A stretch of DNA of 52,930 nucleotides from Gammaproteobacteria bacterium. Lineage in GTDB: Bacteria > Pseudomonadota > Gammaproteobacteria > GRL18. Positions 33,287-42,798 of this stretch are shown piece after piece. The stretch lies in the NCBI GenBank assembly GCA_027012135.1, contig JALUZF010000244.1, positions 1 to 52,930 of the forward strand, written 5' to 3'. The notes beneath the pieces are model-generated. The model was not told the origin of the DNA, made no database searches, and saw only the letters and a list, made by a program, of their open reading frames with translations. Position numbers and translations under genes: made by a program. Positions within the stretch are counted from its first letter, which is position 1. Each line of letters begins with the position of its first letter.

Positions 33287-35671
33287 TTATTTGTCAGCAA
33301 TTAATTTCTCCAGTTCCCTGGAGAGTACTTTAAACTGTTCATATAAGTGACTGACAGGAAGATTTTCCAGCTCTCCTGCACGCCCTTTAATTTCTATTTC
33401 CTTAAATGTTTTTGCAATCATACTGGCACCTAGTGCTGCACTGGACGATTTCAGACTATGCGCCAGTTTCCAGAGCGCTTCAGTTTCTCCGTTAGCTATC
33501 AGGCTTTCCAGTTCCTGTAGTTTTGAGGGTAGCTGTTGCAGATAGTAGCTGACCATTTTATTAACAATATCCGGCATACCGGGTTGTTGAATACTACGTA
33601 ATTCCTCTATTACCCGCATATTCAGTACCTGATTTTCTTTCTGCGTTAGCTCTTCTGTCTGCATAACCTGTGTTTGTTCTTCTATTTCGGCCTCTACTTC
33701 AGGTGCACAGCTAACAGAAGACAAATGAGGCAGCCATTTATTCAGTATTTCCAGCAGCTCTTCAAGAGACATAGGTTTATTAAGATAATCATTCATTCCC
33801 GCCTGCATATAGTCTTTCTGAATATCATCAAATACATTAGCGGTAATAGCAATAATTGGAATTTCAGGCTGATCTCTCTGGCTCTCTATTAAACGAATTT
33901 CTCTGGTGGCTGTAATACCGTCCATAACCGGCATACTGATATCCATGAAGATCAGATCAAAATACTGTTTTTTGAATAGATCCAGAGCTTCCTGGCCATT
34001 GTTGGCCAGGATTACTTCACAACCAAAATAATTCAGACTACCAATAGCCACTTCCTGATTCACCAGATTATCTTCTGCTAACAGGACTCTGGCATTACAA
34101 TGTGCATTTTCTAACTGTGTTTTTCCTTCACTGGCATTAAATTTCTGCTGTTCTGCTTCATTGGCTTCTCCCAGCCAGACCGAAAACCAGAACGTTGAGC
34201 CGAGCCCCAGTTTGCTCTTTACACCAATAGTACCGCCCATCATTTCACATAATTTTTTGGCAATAGCCAGTCCCAGCCCGGTACCACTATGAAACCAGTG
34301 CTGATCATGATGTGCCTGAAAAAAAGCATCAAAGAGATGTACCTGCTTTTCTTCAGAAATCCCGCTGCCGTTATCTTCTACTTCAAAGTACAGCTGAATA
34401 TTACCTTTTTTTATTTCTTCCAGTCGACAGTTAATCGAAATTCTACCATTTGGAGTAAACTTGATGGCATTGCCTAACAGGTTATACAGGATCTGGTTTA
34501 AACGACTGGAATCTCCTATAACAATATCAGGAACATCATCAGCAATATGACTATTATAATTAATACCGGATTCATGAAGCCGTTCTATAAATAAATTACC
34601 CAGTTCATCAATAAGCTTATATAAACTAAAGGGCTCAATATGCAAATGGAGCTTGTCAGCCTCAATTTTGGAGAAGTCCAGAATGTCATTAATAATGGTT
34701 AATAATGTTTTTCCTGAATTTTTAATGGTTTGAGTATAATGAAGCTGGGTTTTATTCAGCTGAGTCTGCATCAATAAATTAACCATCCCCAGGACACCAT
34801 TCATGGGCGTTCTGATCTCATGGCTCATAGACGCCAGAAAGTTTGATTTTGCCCGGTTAGCCTGTTCTGCAATCGTGTTTGCTTCCTGTAATTTATCCAG
34901 AGTCTGGGCCAGAGTCCTGTCGCGCTGAAATATCTGTTCCAGCATCATATTAAAGCCATCCGTCAATTCACCCAGCTCATCATTATTATATTTTTCTGCT
35001 TTAAGCCGATAATCTCCGTTTTCTGTTACCTCCTTAATGGTTGAATTAAGTCGGCTGATAGGTTCCAGGATATAATTCTGCAGCCAGCTGATTAATAAAA
35101 AACCCAGGAAAGAAACCACAATCAATGTTAAAACTATAACCATACTCTGCCATTTCAGAGTATTGTGCATTTGTGTCAGGTCACTGTAAATTCTGATTTT
35201 ACCTAGTTTTCGACCTCTTACTATAATCGTTTGTTCCAGAACAAAATAGTCATCAAGAAAAGCATATTGCTCATTACCAGATTTCTTCTGTGAATCTTTC
35301 CAGGGAATATTTTTTGCTTTTTTTATTTTTTTCAGAATTATTAAATGCGGATTCTGCTTGCTCTCATAGCGTGCAAATAACCGACCATCAGGCAGAATGA
35401 TTTCTGACAGGATATTCTGTTTTTTTTCTGCCAGTGCCTGCAGATTTTCCCTGGCAGAATCTTCATCTTTAAACATAATGGCTGCCTGAGAATTTAAGCC
35501 TGTAATTCTGGCCAGTGAAGACACCGAATCAATCAGAATATTTCGATTCATATTATATTGAGTAATAAAAAAAGACAGGGCAGCCAGGCCTACGACTACC
35601 AGACTGGTAAACATACTAATAGCAATAATTTTTTGTTTAATGGGTAAATATCGAACTGGATTAAGCAACAT
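33287..35671 (-). CDS. Hybrid sensor histidine kinase (BarA-like architecture)
   Basis: A 794-residue protein. The first membrane segment is near 15-37. A periplasmic domain resembling CHASE8 ([20 protein letters not shown] onward) extends to a second segment near 178-198. HAMP, HisKA ([16 protein letters not shown], conserved His), ATPase ([24 protein letters not shown]), receiver ([15 protein letters not shown]) and C-terminal Hpt ([14 protein letters not shown]) domains follow. It carries a complete phosphorelay, so an external regulator should receive the final phosphate; none is adjacent. It lies 1 bp after the yfiR-like gene. Confidence 0.93.
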   Translation of the reverse strand: MLLNPVRYLPIKQKIIAISMFTSLVVVGLAALSFFITQYNMNRNILIDSVSSLARITGLNSQAAIMFKDEDSARENLQALAEKKQNILSEIILPDGRLFARYESKQNPHLIILKKIKKAKNIPWKDSQKKSGNEQYAFLDDYFVLEQTIIVRGRKLGKIRIYSDLTQMHNTLKWQSMVIVLTLIVVSFLGFLLISWLQNYILEPISRLNSTIKEVTENGDYRLKAEKYNNDELGELTDGFNMMLEQIFQRDRTLAQTLDKLQEANTIAEQANRAKSNFLASMSHEIRTPMNGVLGMVNLLMQTQLNKTQLHYTQTIKNSGKTLLTIINDILDFSKIEADKLHLHIEPFSLYKLIDELGNLFIERLHESGINYNSHIADDVPDIVIGDSSRLNQILYNLLGNAIKFTPNGRISINCRLEEIKKGNIQLYFEVEDNGSGISEEKQVHLFDAFFQAHHDQHWFHSGTGLGLAIAKKLCEMMGGTIGVKSKLGLGSTFWFSVWLGEANEAEQQKFNASEGKTQLENAHCNARVLLAEDNLVNQEVAIGSLNYFGCEVILANNGQEALDLFKKQYFDLIFMDISMPVMDGITATREIRLIESQRDQPEIPIIAITANVFDDIQKDYMQAGMNDYLNKPMSLEELLEILNKWLPHLSSVSCAPEVEAEIEEQTQVMQTEELTQKENQVLNMRVIEELRSIQQPGMPDIVNKMVSYYLQQLPSKLQELESLIANGETEALWKLAHSLKSSSAALGASMIAKTFKEIEIKGRAGELENLPVSHLYEQFKVLSRELEKLIADK

Positions 35672-35672
35672 T

Positions 35673-36272
35673 TTACTGTACCTTTGACAGGCGTAATAAT
35701 TTAGAACTGATATTTAACTGTCCCTGTTTTACATTTTCTAAATCAATTTCAATTACAACATGATTTTTGTCATAGTCCAGGTTAATCATCCCTCCTTTTT
35801 TAAGAAAGTCAGGATCCTCGCCAACAGTTAAAATATGTTGTCTGGCTAAAAATTTTAAAGTAGATTCAGTTTGATATTTATCATCCTCCCCAAAAAAAAC
35901 AATATGACAGCCATGCATTTCCGCATCTGATTTAAGCTCTCTTACAATTAGTTTTCGTTTTTTATAATACTCATCTTTAAGCACTGAGCGTAAATTTTTA
36001 AAAACCCGGAGATTACCTGAAACACAATAAGTAATTGGCGAATTTTTATGCTTGAATATCTGACTCGGCCATTCCACATAGTTTACAAAATTAAACAGGA
36101 ACAACGATTTTAGGGCGTGAATATTTGAACTATAAAGTACATTAGAAAAACACAATAGCATAACCAGACAGTTAATTACTATTAACTGTCTTACACCCGC
36201 ATACCATCTGATTCTGCTGCTATCAGATGTATTTTTTCGCAGACGACCAGTTAGCCTGATGATAGTGTTCAC
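35673..36272 (-). CDS. YfiR family (DUF4154) periplasmic protein
   Basis: A 199-residue exported protein with an N-terminal hydrophobic segment (about 27-47) and then the YfiR core: [55 protein letters not shown]. In Pseudomonas, YfiR restrains the diguanylate cyclase YfiN from the periplasm. Here the neighbour is a hybrid kinase, and an upstream TonB receptor completes a recurring trio. It may pass an outer-membrane signal to the kinase's CHASE8-like domain; that is inference. Confidence 0.9.
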   Translation of the reverse strand: MNTIIRLTGRLRKNTSDSSRIRWYAGVRQLIVINCLVMLLCFSNVLYSSNIHALKSLFLFNFVNYVEWPSQIFKHKNSPITYCVSGNLRVFKNLRSVLKDEYYKKRKLIVRELKSDAEMHGCHIVFFGEDDKYQTESTLKFLARQHILTVGEDPDFLKKGGMINLDYDKNHVVIEIDLENVKQGQLNISSKLLRLSKVQ

Positions 36273-36308
36273 TTAAATACGTTTATGAGTGACAGAAGTG
36301 TCTATACA

Positions 36309-38342
36309 TTAGAATTTCCATACCGCTCTGGCATAAAAGCCTCTGGGTACTTCTGTACTTTCTATCATTCTCAGTTCATCTCTGTATTCTTTTTGACTAC
36401 TATCAAAAATGTTCTGTCCTACCAGGGATAATGTCAGTTTTTTATTAACCAGCCAGGCCAGGCGAGCATCCAGTGTCCAGTAATCAGGCATATCTCCACT
36501 GGCATAAACATCATCTGTATAACGCAGCCAGAGATCGGTCTCCCAGTTAGTGGCGGGATCATAATCGAGCCTTAAACTGAGTTGCTGTTTCGGACTGCTC
36601 TTCTCCGCTGCATTAAGGGATACATCAGTACTGCCATTATCCTTTTTCAGATCCATTTCAAGGTAACTATAGGCCATTTGTAAACGTGTTTTTTCTGTCC
36701 ATCGCCAGTCTACTGCTATTTCAGTCCCCCAGGAGTGGCCCTTACCATTATTATCAAAATAGTAAAGTTGCTCCAGATAGGCCGGTAAGTGAGCGTAATT
36801 TAACTGTCTGGCTTCAATAGTACGTAAGTCTGAATAATCGTTATAAAAACCACTAATATCAAATGAAAATTGATCCGCCACATGAAAACGATAACCCACT
36901 TCGTAGGCAATTAATGATTCCGATTTCTGCTTTGGATTGCCAATACCTGTGATTAGAACCGGAACAGGCAGAGTGGGAGGATTTGCCGGCACATATTCCT
37001 GATGCCCCAACAGGGATGTTTCTGCTCGCGATGGGGTTCTGGATGCTTTTGAAACAGCCATCCATAATGCATGTTTATCCTTTGGTTGCCATAGTAAGCG
37101 TGCTGATGGCTGAATTTCTGTATTGGTATATTCATTATCTTCAAATTTGCTGCCAATGGTAAAAATCCAGCGTTCATTTATCTGTATTTCATCCTGAATA
37201 AAAGCATTGTAGTTTTCCTGGGTTTCTTTTTCAGGAATATAGTTAAGATAATTGGGAACGCCATTGATATCATCTTTATTTCTACGATAACCCACTCCCA
37301 TTGTTAACTTGTGCTGACCCATTGGGGCAAAATGATATTGAAAGTCCAGGTCAATGGTATGCCGCTTATCATCAGTTTCATCTCTTTTTTGATAATCGTA
37401 ATAGATCTGCAATATAGTCTGATCAGCATTATCCAGGCTGTGTTTCCAGCGTGCCAGAATATTCCCCCCCTGATCATCCAGGGTTTGCGGGTACTGTTTC
37501 TGTCCCAGCAGCGGATCAGGATACAGGGTCGTTTCTGATGCCCGGTTCTTATAGACATCCCCCTGTACGGTAAAGTCATCATCCGCAGTCAGCAGGCCAT
37601 CAACCCTGAATCCCATCCGGCGGCTTTTCCAGTCGTCATTAGCCTTATTGGTACGGGTGTCAGAAAATTTATTGTTTTTTCTAAATTTGGCATAAACCCG
37701 GTAATCGATATCGTTATTTATGGCTCCGCCGTGACGCAAACCTATTCTTGCCGCCTTGGGATCTCCGGCACTGACACTTAACAGGTTACCCTGTGTGTCC
37801 TCAGCTGAACGAGTAATTATATTAATAACACCATTTACCGCATTGGACCCCCAAACGGATGCGCCGGGTCCACGAATGACTTCAATACGCTCTACATCTT
37901 CCAGCAGAGTATCCTGAGCATTCCAGTAAACCCCGGAAAACTGAGGCGAATATACCGCTCGTCCATCCATTAAAACCAGTAGTTTATTTGCAAAACGGCC
38001 ATTAAATCCCCTGGAACTGACTGCCCAGTGACTACCATCTATCTGCGCTACATTTATACCGGGCACCATCCTCAGTAATTCCGGTATATCTGTAGCTGAG
38101 GAACGGCGAATGTCTTCACTAGTGATAACAAACACGGCAGCCGCTGTTTTTTCAATGGATTGAGGTGTTCTTGAGGCAATAGAGACTTCCATATTGGCCA
38201 GCTGTTCAAGACTCATGGCTTTTAGCTCTTTAATATCATCTGCCTGAACACTGCTACTTATTATTAGTAAACAACATTGAGCGGCACTTATAACAAGCTG
38301 CTGTTTATAGCGATTAAACATAGTAAAACTTTTTAAGGCCAT
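36309..38342 (-). CDS. TonB-dependent outer-membrane receptor
   Basis: A 677-residue receptor. The signal peptide ends near residue 34 (SSSVQA-DD). The plug domain has MEVSIASRTPQSIEKTAAAV, ELLRMVPGINVAQIDG, VLMDGRAVYSP and VERIEVIRGPGASVWGSNAV. The beta-barrel ends in the usual aromatic residue (AVWKF). TGGAG lies 9 bp before the ATG. A classical TonB box is not obvious; EVSIASRTP may fill that place. The substrate is unknown. In an operon with YfiR and a hybrid kinase it may serve signalling more than uptake. Confidence 0.93.
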   Translation of the reverse strand: MALKSFTMFNRYKQQLVISAAQCCLLIISSSVQADDIKELKAMSLEQLANMEVSIASRTPQSIEKTAAAVFVITSEDIRRSSATDIPELLRMVPGINVAQIDGSHWAVSSRGFNGRFANKLLVLMDGRAVYSPQFSGVYWNAQDTLLEDVERIEVIRGPGASVWGSNAVNGVINIITRSAEDTQGNLLSVSAGDPKAARIGLRHGGAINNDIDYRVYAKFRKNNKFSDTRTNKANDDWKSRRMGFRVDGLLTADDDFTVQGDVYKNRASETTLYPDPLLGQKQYPQTLDDQGGNILARWKHSLDNADQTILQIYYDYQKRDETDDKRHTIDLDFQYHFAPMGQHKLTMGVGYRRNKDDINGVPNYLNYIPEKETQENYNAFIQDEIQINERWIFTIGSKFEDNEYTNTEIQPSARLLWQPKDKHALWMAVSKASRTPSRAETSLLGHQEYVPANPPTLPVPVLITGIGNPKQKSESLIAYEVGYRFHVADQFSFDISGFYNDYSDLRTIEARQLNYAHLPAYLEQLYYFDNNGKGHSWGTEIAVDWRWTEKTRLQMAYSYLEMDLKKDNGSTDVSLNAAEKSSPKQQLSLRLDYDPATNWETDLWLRYTDDVYASGDMPDYWTLDARLAWLVNKKLTLSLVGQNIFDSSQKEYRDELRMIESTEVPRGFYARAVWKF

Positions 38343-38461
38343 AACTTAAACTCCATACAATTTTATTTTCTGTCATTTCAGGATGAAACATTTAACACTC
38401 TTTAAAATATGCAAATATTATGATTTTTTAATATTTAGAACAACGAAAAAAAACCATCCTG

Positions 38462-40837
38462 CTAATGCATTTGCTCTCTAATATCGGTATTAATGTGATC
38501 ATCATATTTATTTTTTATTTCGATAATTCTGGCTGATATTTCAATAAATTTTTTTACCATTTCAGGATCAAAAAGCGTTCCGGCACCCTCTTCAATCATT
38601 TTGAACGCTCTGTCAACCGACCATGCCTGTTTATAAGGGCGTACTGTTGTCAGGGCATCAAACACATCGGTAATAGCACAGATACGCCCAAACACAGGAA
38701 TTTTCTCTCCTGCAAGGCCATTGGGATAGCCGCTGCCATCCCAGCGTTCATGGTGAGTTAAAGCAATAATGTGAGCCGCTTCCATAACTGGGGAGTGATT
38801 TTTCGACAGCAGTTCTGCACCAATAATGGTGTGTTTCTGCATCTCCTGATATTCTGCCTGGGTCAAACGACCGGGCTTTAACAAAATAGCGTCCGCAATG
38901 CCTATTTTACCCAGATCATGCATGGGAGAGGCTTCAAGGATCAGGCTGCACATTTCTTCACTAAGACCCATGGCTTTACTCAGCTCAAAAGAGTAATGAC
39001 TCATACGGATTAAATGGCTGCCTGTTTCCATATCTTTATATTCGGCTGCTTTAGTGAGCCTCTGAATAATTTCAAACTGACTATTGACCAGCTCCTGCTC
39101 ACGCATCGCCAGGGTTTGTGCTATATTGGCTGTGCGTAATAAATAATTGACCTTATGCCCCAGCAGGGTCCAGTTAACTGGCTTGGTTAAAAAATCCGTA
39201 GCACCATCACGATAGGCCTGATTAATGGAATCCACATTATCCAGTGCTGTTAACATAAGTATGGGTATATGTTTACCAGCAGCTGAAGTCCGGATCCTTC
39301 GGCAGGTCTCAAAACCATCCATTTCCGGCATAATAACGTCCAGAATCACCAGGTCAGGTTTGCTTTGCTGGTATAATTCCAAAGCCTGACTGCCGTTTTC
39401 GGCTTCTTCAACCAGAAAACCAGCCCCTTCTAAAGCAGCAGACATGGGTAAACGCTGCATATAATCATCATCTGCAATCAGTACCAGCGGTTTCTGGGTT
39501 TTGTGAAAATGTTTACGATTATTTTTCTGCTGCGATCCTTTCAGATGCTGTAAGGGATCGTCAATTTCATAGGTTTTGACACAGTTTCTACCTGCCGCTT
39601 TAGCACGATAAAGAACAATATCCGCTCGTTTTAGTAAATTATCAGCACTGTCACCTGCCTGGCATTCAACTACAGCAAAGCTGCAGGTAATATGCCCAAC
39701 CGTATGATATTCTGTTTGTTCTATTTGCTGGCGTAAATGCTCCGCAGTAAGACGACCTTCATCCAGAGAACAGTTATTGAGCAGGACAACAAATTCTTCA
39801 CCACCCCAACGAGCAAAAAAATCTCTTTTTCTAATGTGTTTACTAACCGTTCTGACCATTTCCTGCAAAACAACATCGCCCACATCATGCCCATAATCAT
39901 CATTGACACTTTTGAAATGGTCAATATCAAAAAAAATCAGAACAAACTCTTCTCCCTGTAACCTGAAACGATCAATATAACGTTCAATAACCTGCTCAAA
40001 CATGGCCCGGTTAGCAATGCCCGTCAATAAGTCCGTCGTTGCGGATTGTTCCAGACGCATGTTTTCATCAACCAGGCGGGTAATATTGGTCAGTGAGAAA
40101 ATATAATAGTCTGAATCTTTCCTGTGATTCATGGATACCATAAATGAAGATCGGGCAATATCGGTATCCTGTTCACCTGCGGCCGGCCTGAAGCGCAAAA
40201 TATGCTGAGAGTCACTATTATCCAGAAAATACTGCAGAAACATCTGCCGCGACTGGATAATATTATCGTGCTCATCAATTGCCTGAATATAATCTAACAG
40301 GCAAAAATCAGAATAGTCCCCCGCTTCTGTGGGCTGGTAACCAAGAAAGTCAAGCATACTCTGATTAATATATTCAACCCCGTTTGCAGATAAAATTAAC
40401 ATTAAACTCGGATTTGAGTCTGTCAGTACCTGAAAGTTATCAGCCCCCTGTTTTAATTTTTTACAGATCTGTATTTTATGTGCAACACGATAGAAGCTTT
40501 CCAGTATCTGATTGATATCAAAGGGTTTAACAATATAACCGTCAATACCTGCTGTAATGACGTTTAATAAAGCCTGAGGCTCAGAAAATGTCCCACTGAG
40601 TAAAACTGACTGCACAGGATTGAGTTCTTTTATCACTTCAAGCAGATGCAAAATAACAGATTCAGAAAGCTGGCTACCAATAATCACCAGTTCAGGCAGA
40701 TTGTGCTGATAAACAGACAGACTTTCATCAGGCGTGCTGATAATTACTTCATCAACATATTGTTGAATAAGATCTAGAAATTCTTCACCATTCTGAAAGT
40801 TATTTCCAATAAACAAAACTTTTATATTTTTTAACAT
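38462..40837 (-). CDS. Receiver-PAS-GGDEF-receiver-HD-GYP protein
   Basis: A 791-residue cytoplasmic protein. The N-terminal receiver-like domain (1-120) is degenerate: G54 replaces the phospho-acceptor, and the early acidic pair is G-N-N. PAS lies at about 135-255. The GGDEF domain (about 270-430) has GGEEF and an intact inhibitory site RKRD five residues upstream. A normal receiver (about 455-575, LVILDVIMPEMDG) precedes an HD-GYP phosphodiesterase (HDLGKIGI, THHERWDGSGYPNGLAG). It can in principle both make and degrade c-di-GMP. It lies upstream of the TonB-YfiR-kinase unit (119-bp gap). Confidence 0.93.
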   Translation of the reverse strand: MLKNIKVLFIGNNFQNGEEFLDLIQQYVDEVIISTPDESLSVYQHNLPELVIIGSQLSESVILHLLEVIKELNPVQSVLLSGTFSEPQALLNVITAGIDGYIVKPFDINQILESFYRVAHKIQICKKLKQGADNFQVLTDSNPSLMLILSANGVEYINQSMLDFLGYQPTEAGDYSDFCLLDYIQAIDEHDNIIQSRQMFLQYFLDNSDSQHILRFRPAAGEQDTDIARSSFMVSMNHRKDSDYYIFSLTNITRLVDENMRLEQSATTDLLTGIANRAMFEQVIERYIDRFRLQGEEFVLIFFDIDHFKSVNDDYGHDVGDVVLQEMVRTVSKHIRKRDFFARWGGEEFVVLLNNCSLDEGRLTAEHLRQQIEQTEYHTVGHITCSFAVVECQAGDSADNLLKRADIVLYRAKAAGRNCVKTYEIDDPLQHLKGSQQKNNRKHFHKTQKPLVLIADDDYMQRLPMSAALEGAGFLVEEAENGSQALELYQQSKPDLVILDVIMPEMDGFETCRRIRTSAAGKHIPILMLTALDNVDSINQAYRDGATDFLTKPVNWTLLGHKVNYLLRTANIAQTLAMREQELVNSQFEIIQRLTKAAEYKDMETGSHLIRMSHYSFELSKAMGLSEEMCSLILEASPMHDLGKIGIADAILLKPGRLTQAEYQEMQKHTIIGAELLSKNHSPVMEAAHIIALTHHERWDGSGYPNGLAGEKIPVFGRICAITDVFDALTTVRPYKQAWSVDRAFKMIEEGAGTLFDPEMVKKFIEISARIIEIKNKYDDHINTDIREQMH

Positions 40838-41149
40838 GGTGTAATTTTCAAACTATTTCTGACTTATTCAAGTAATCACTTAAAAAACAACATAATGTAA
40901 CAATCTATTATGCACCTGGCACCCCCAAAGTTGGGTGTATTAGGGTTTGTACCTATTTCAACAAGTATAGTCCAGTTTTACAGATAATACAGTTGATTTC
41001 TATATTAACTTGTTGTTTTTATAGTAAATGTAGTATTATTCTGTCACCTGTTTTAAACTACCGCTGCCTGTATATCCTTCATCTCATGTAGGTGCTGTTT
41101 AAAAAAACAGTCATAATAATATGCCTGTTGTTAACGAAGACCTTCTGCT
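40838..41149. other. Intergenic region between divergent genes
   Basis: A 312-bp AT-rich spacer. I see a short hairpin (40920-40937, CACCCCCAAAGTTGGGTG) and AT-rich stretches that could hold promoters in both directions, but no coding frame or known RNA. Confidence 0.4.
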
Positions 41150-41785
41150 ATGACTTTAGCCCCAACCCCCTCTCTTTTAGATAATTTATACTGGATAACC
41201 CTGCTGGCGGTTATTGTGTCTTCTGCATCCGCCGTACTAAAAGCCGGTTTTAAACAGTTTGATTTATTTGGGGTTATCATTATTGCCATTACAACCGGAC
41301 TCGGTGGTGGTTCTCTGCGTGATATGCTGCTGGATCGGGCGGTATTCTGGATCAATGATCAGTCTTTTTTTATTGCTTCACTGGCCAGTGCTATTGTTAT
41401 TTTTATTGCTGCCCGGCTGATCCGAGTGTCTCCCAAATTCTTTTTAGTTGCCGATGCGGCCGGCCTGGCCACTTTTGCCATAGCCGGCACCCTGGTATCC
41501 CTGATGTTTGGAGTATCCCCCCTGATTGCCAGTTTTATGGGGGTTATGACCGGAACCATGGGGGGTATTTTTCGGGATGTTTTATGTAATGAAACCCCGG
41601 TGGTTTTTTTAAGCCCTCTATATGCTACTGTCTCCTGGGTTGGTTCTCTGTTTTTTATAGGGCTGTTGTCTTTCACACAGGATATTACTCTGGCAGCCCT
41701 GATTGCCGGATTTAGCATATTTATCGGACGGCTTGTGGCTCTTTATTACAATATCAGCCTGCCCCGTTTTCGCTTTAAATCATAA
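41150..41785 (+). CDS. TRIC-type cation channel family protein (YicG-like)
   Basis: A 211-residue membrane protein with seven predicted segments forming two related halves, the fold of bacterial TRIC/UPF0126 proteins. The paired signatures are GVIIIAITTGLGGGSLRDML (about 41-60) and MGVMTGTMGGIFRDVLCNE (about 129-147). Bacterial TRIC channels conduct monovalent cations; some YicG relatives may carry glycine. It appears monocistronic. Confidence 0.92.
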   Translation: MTLAPTPSLLDNLYWITLLAVIVSSASAVLKAGFKQFDLFGVIIIAITTGLGGGSLRDMLLDRAVFWINDQSFFIASLASAIVIFIAARLIRVSPKFFLVADAAGLATFAIAGTLVSLMFGVSPLIASFMGVMTGTMGGIFRDVLCNETPVVFLSPLYATVSWVGSLFFIGLLSFTQDITLAALIAGFSIFIGRLVALYYNISLPRFRFKS

Positions 41786-42035
41786 ATATTATCAGCCTGG
41801 ACAATCTGATTACCTTATAGCTTTCCTGCTGTTTTAACTGTCCTGTCCTTTATTGTCAGAAATACCCTACACAGGCAAATAAGCAGCACTTCTATATTTA
41901 TTGCATTTCTATGTTTTCTGGTTTGTATGAGTTATATTAGGTTCAGTTTCAAGCTATATATGACTTAAACGGGGGATTATCTGGACACTCAGGCAATGAA
42001 GTGTTTTTAATAATCAGAAAAAAGGAGTAAAATCA

Positions 42036-42440
42036 ATGGCAAAACTATCAGATATTGAAGGAATAGGCGAAGCCTATTCAGGTAAACTTGAAGCAGCCGG
42101 TATCAGTTCTCTGGAAAATTTACTAAGCTCTGCCTGTGAAAAAAAGGGACGCAAAGAATTAGCTGAAAAAACGGGGATCAGTGAAAAACTAATTTTAAAC
42201 TGGGTTAATCGTGCTGACCTCAGCAGAGTAAAAGGTATCAGTACCCAGTATGCTGATCTTCTGGAGGCTGCAGGGGTGGATACCATACCTGAACTGGCCC
42301 AGAGAAATGCCGAAAATCTGACCGCAAAAATGGCTGAAGTTAATGAAGCCAAAAACCTGGTGCGCAAACTACCCACCGCTTCCCAGGTGGCAGACTGGAT
42401 TGCACAGGCCAAGGAATTGCCCAGAGTCATTAACCATTAA
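42036..42440 (+). CDS. DUF4332 helix-hairpin-helix protein
   Basis: A 134-residue protein of two related halves with helix-hairpin-helix motifs (IEGIGEAYSGKLEAAGISSL and VKGISTQYADLLEAAGVDTI), matching DUF4332. AAAGGAG precedes the ATG at the right distance. Such domains bind DNA or act as protein adaptors. No partner is adjacent. The palindromic element begins 10 bp after its stop, and the terminator lies beyond the element. Confidence 0.88.
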   Translation: MAKLSDIEGIGEAYSGKLEAAGISSLENLLSSACEKKGRKELAEKTGISEKLILNWVNRADLSRVKGISTQYADLLEAAGVDTIPELAQRNAENLTAKMAEVNEAKNLVRKLPTASQVADWIAQAKELPRVINH

Positions 42441-42450
42441 TAAAGAATCA

Positions 42451-42614
42451 TTGTAACTATTCAGTATAAATTAAAGCAACATAGAGTGAATGGCTGCAGG
42501 TACTGGATTTACAGGGTTTTGAAAAGTTCTAAACCGATACATGGAGGTACTTGAGCGCCCCTGGAAATTCAGTACCTGCAGACAGTCACGATCAGGTATA
42601 CTGAATAATTACGA
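42451..42614. mobile_element. 164-bp palindromic MITE-like element
   Basis: The ends form 18-bp terminal inverted repeats with 16 matches: TTGTAACTATTCAGTATA (42451-42468) and the complement of TATACTGAATAATTACGA (42597-42614). Inside is a second perfect inverted pair, CTGCAGGTACTG (42494-42505) and CAGTACCTGCAG (42570-42581). It encodes no transposase. No clear target-site duplication is seen. A related copy lies at 33011-33166. Confidence 0.7.
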
Positions 42615-42638
42615 GTCATCAATCACTTAATTTTGCCA

Positions 42639-42690
42639 AAAATGACCTGAACACATTTTATCTGCTGTTGTTCAGGTCATTTTAATTTTT
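42639..42690 (+). terminator. Terminator downstream of the element
   Basis: AAAATGACCTGAAC (42639-42652) and GTTCAGGTCATTTT (42670-42683) form a perfect 14-bp stem followed by TAATTTTT. Probably ends transcription of the DUF4332 gene. Confidence 0.75.
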
Positions 42691-42798
42691 ATAGCTGTCC
42701 TGAATATCCCAAATATCATTTTTTTATAACAATTATATATTGCTATAGAATTACCTATACAGTTCACCCATAATAATCACACTCCTCACTGATTATTA

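Noticed and set aside
40920-40937. Sigma54 site or small RNA around TGGCACCCCCAAAGTT
   Set aside because: The -12 part does not match; only a short hairpin is supported.
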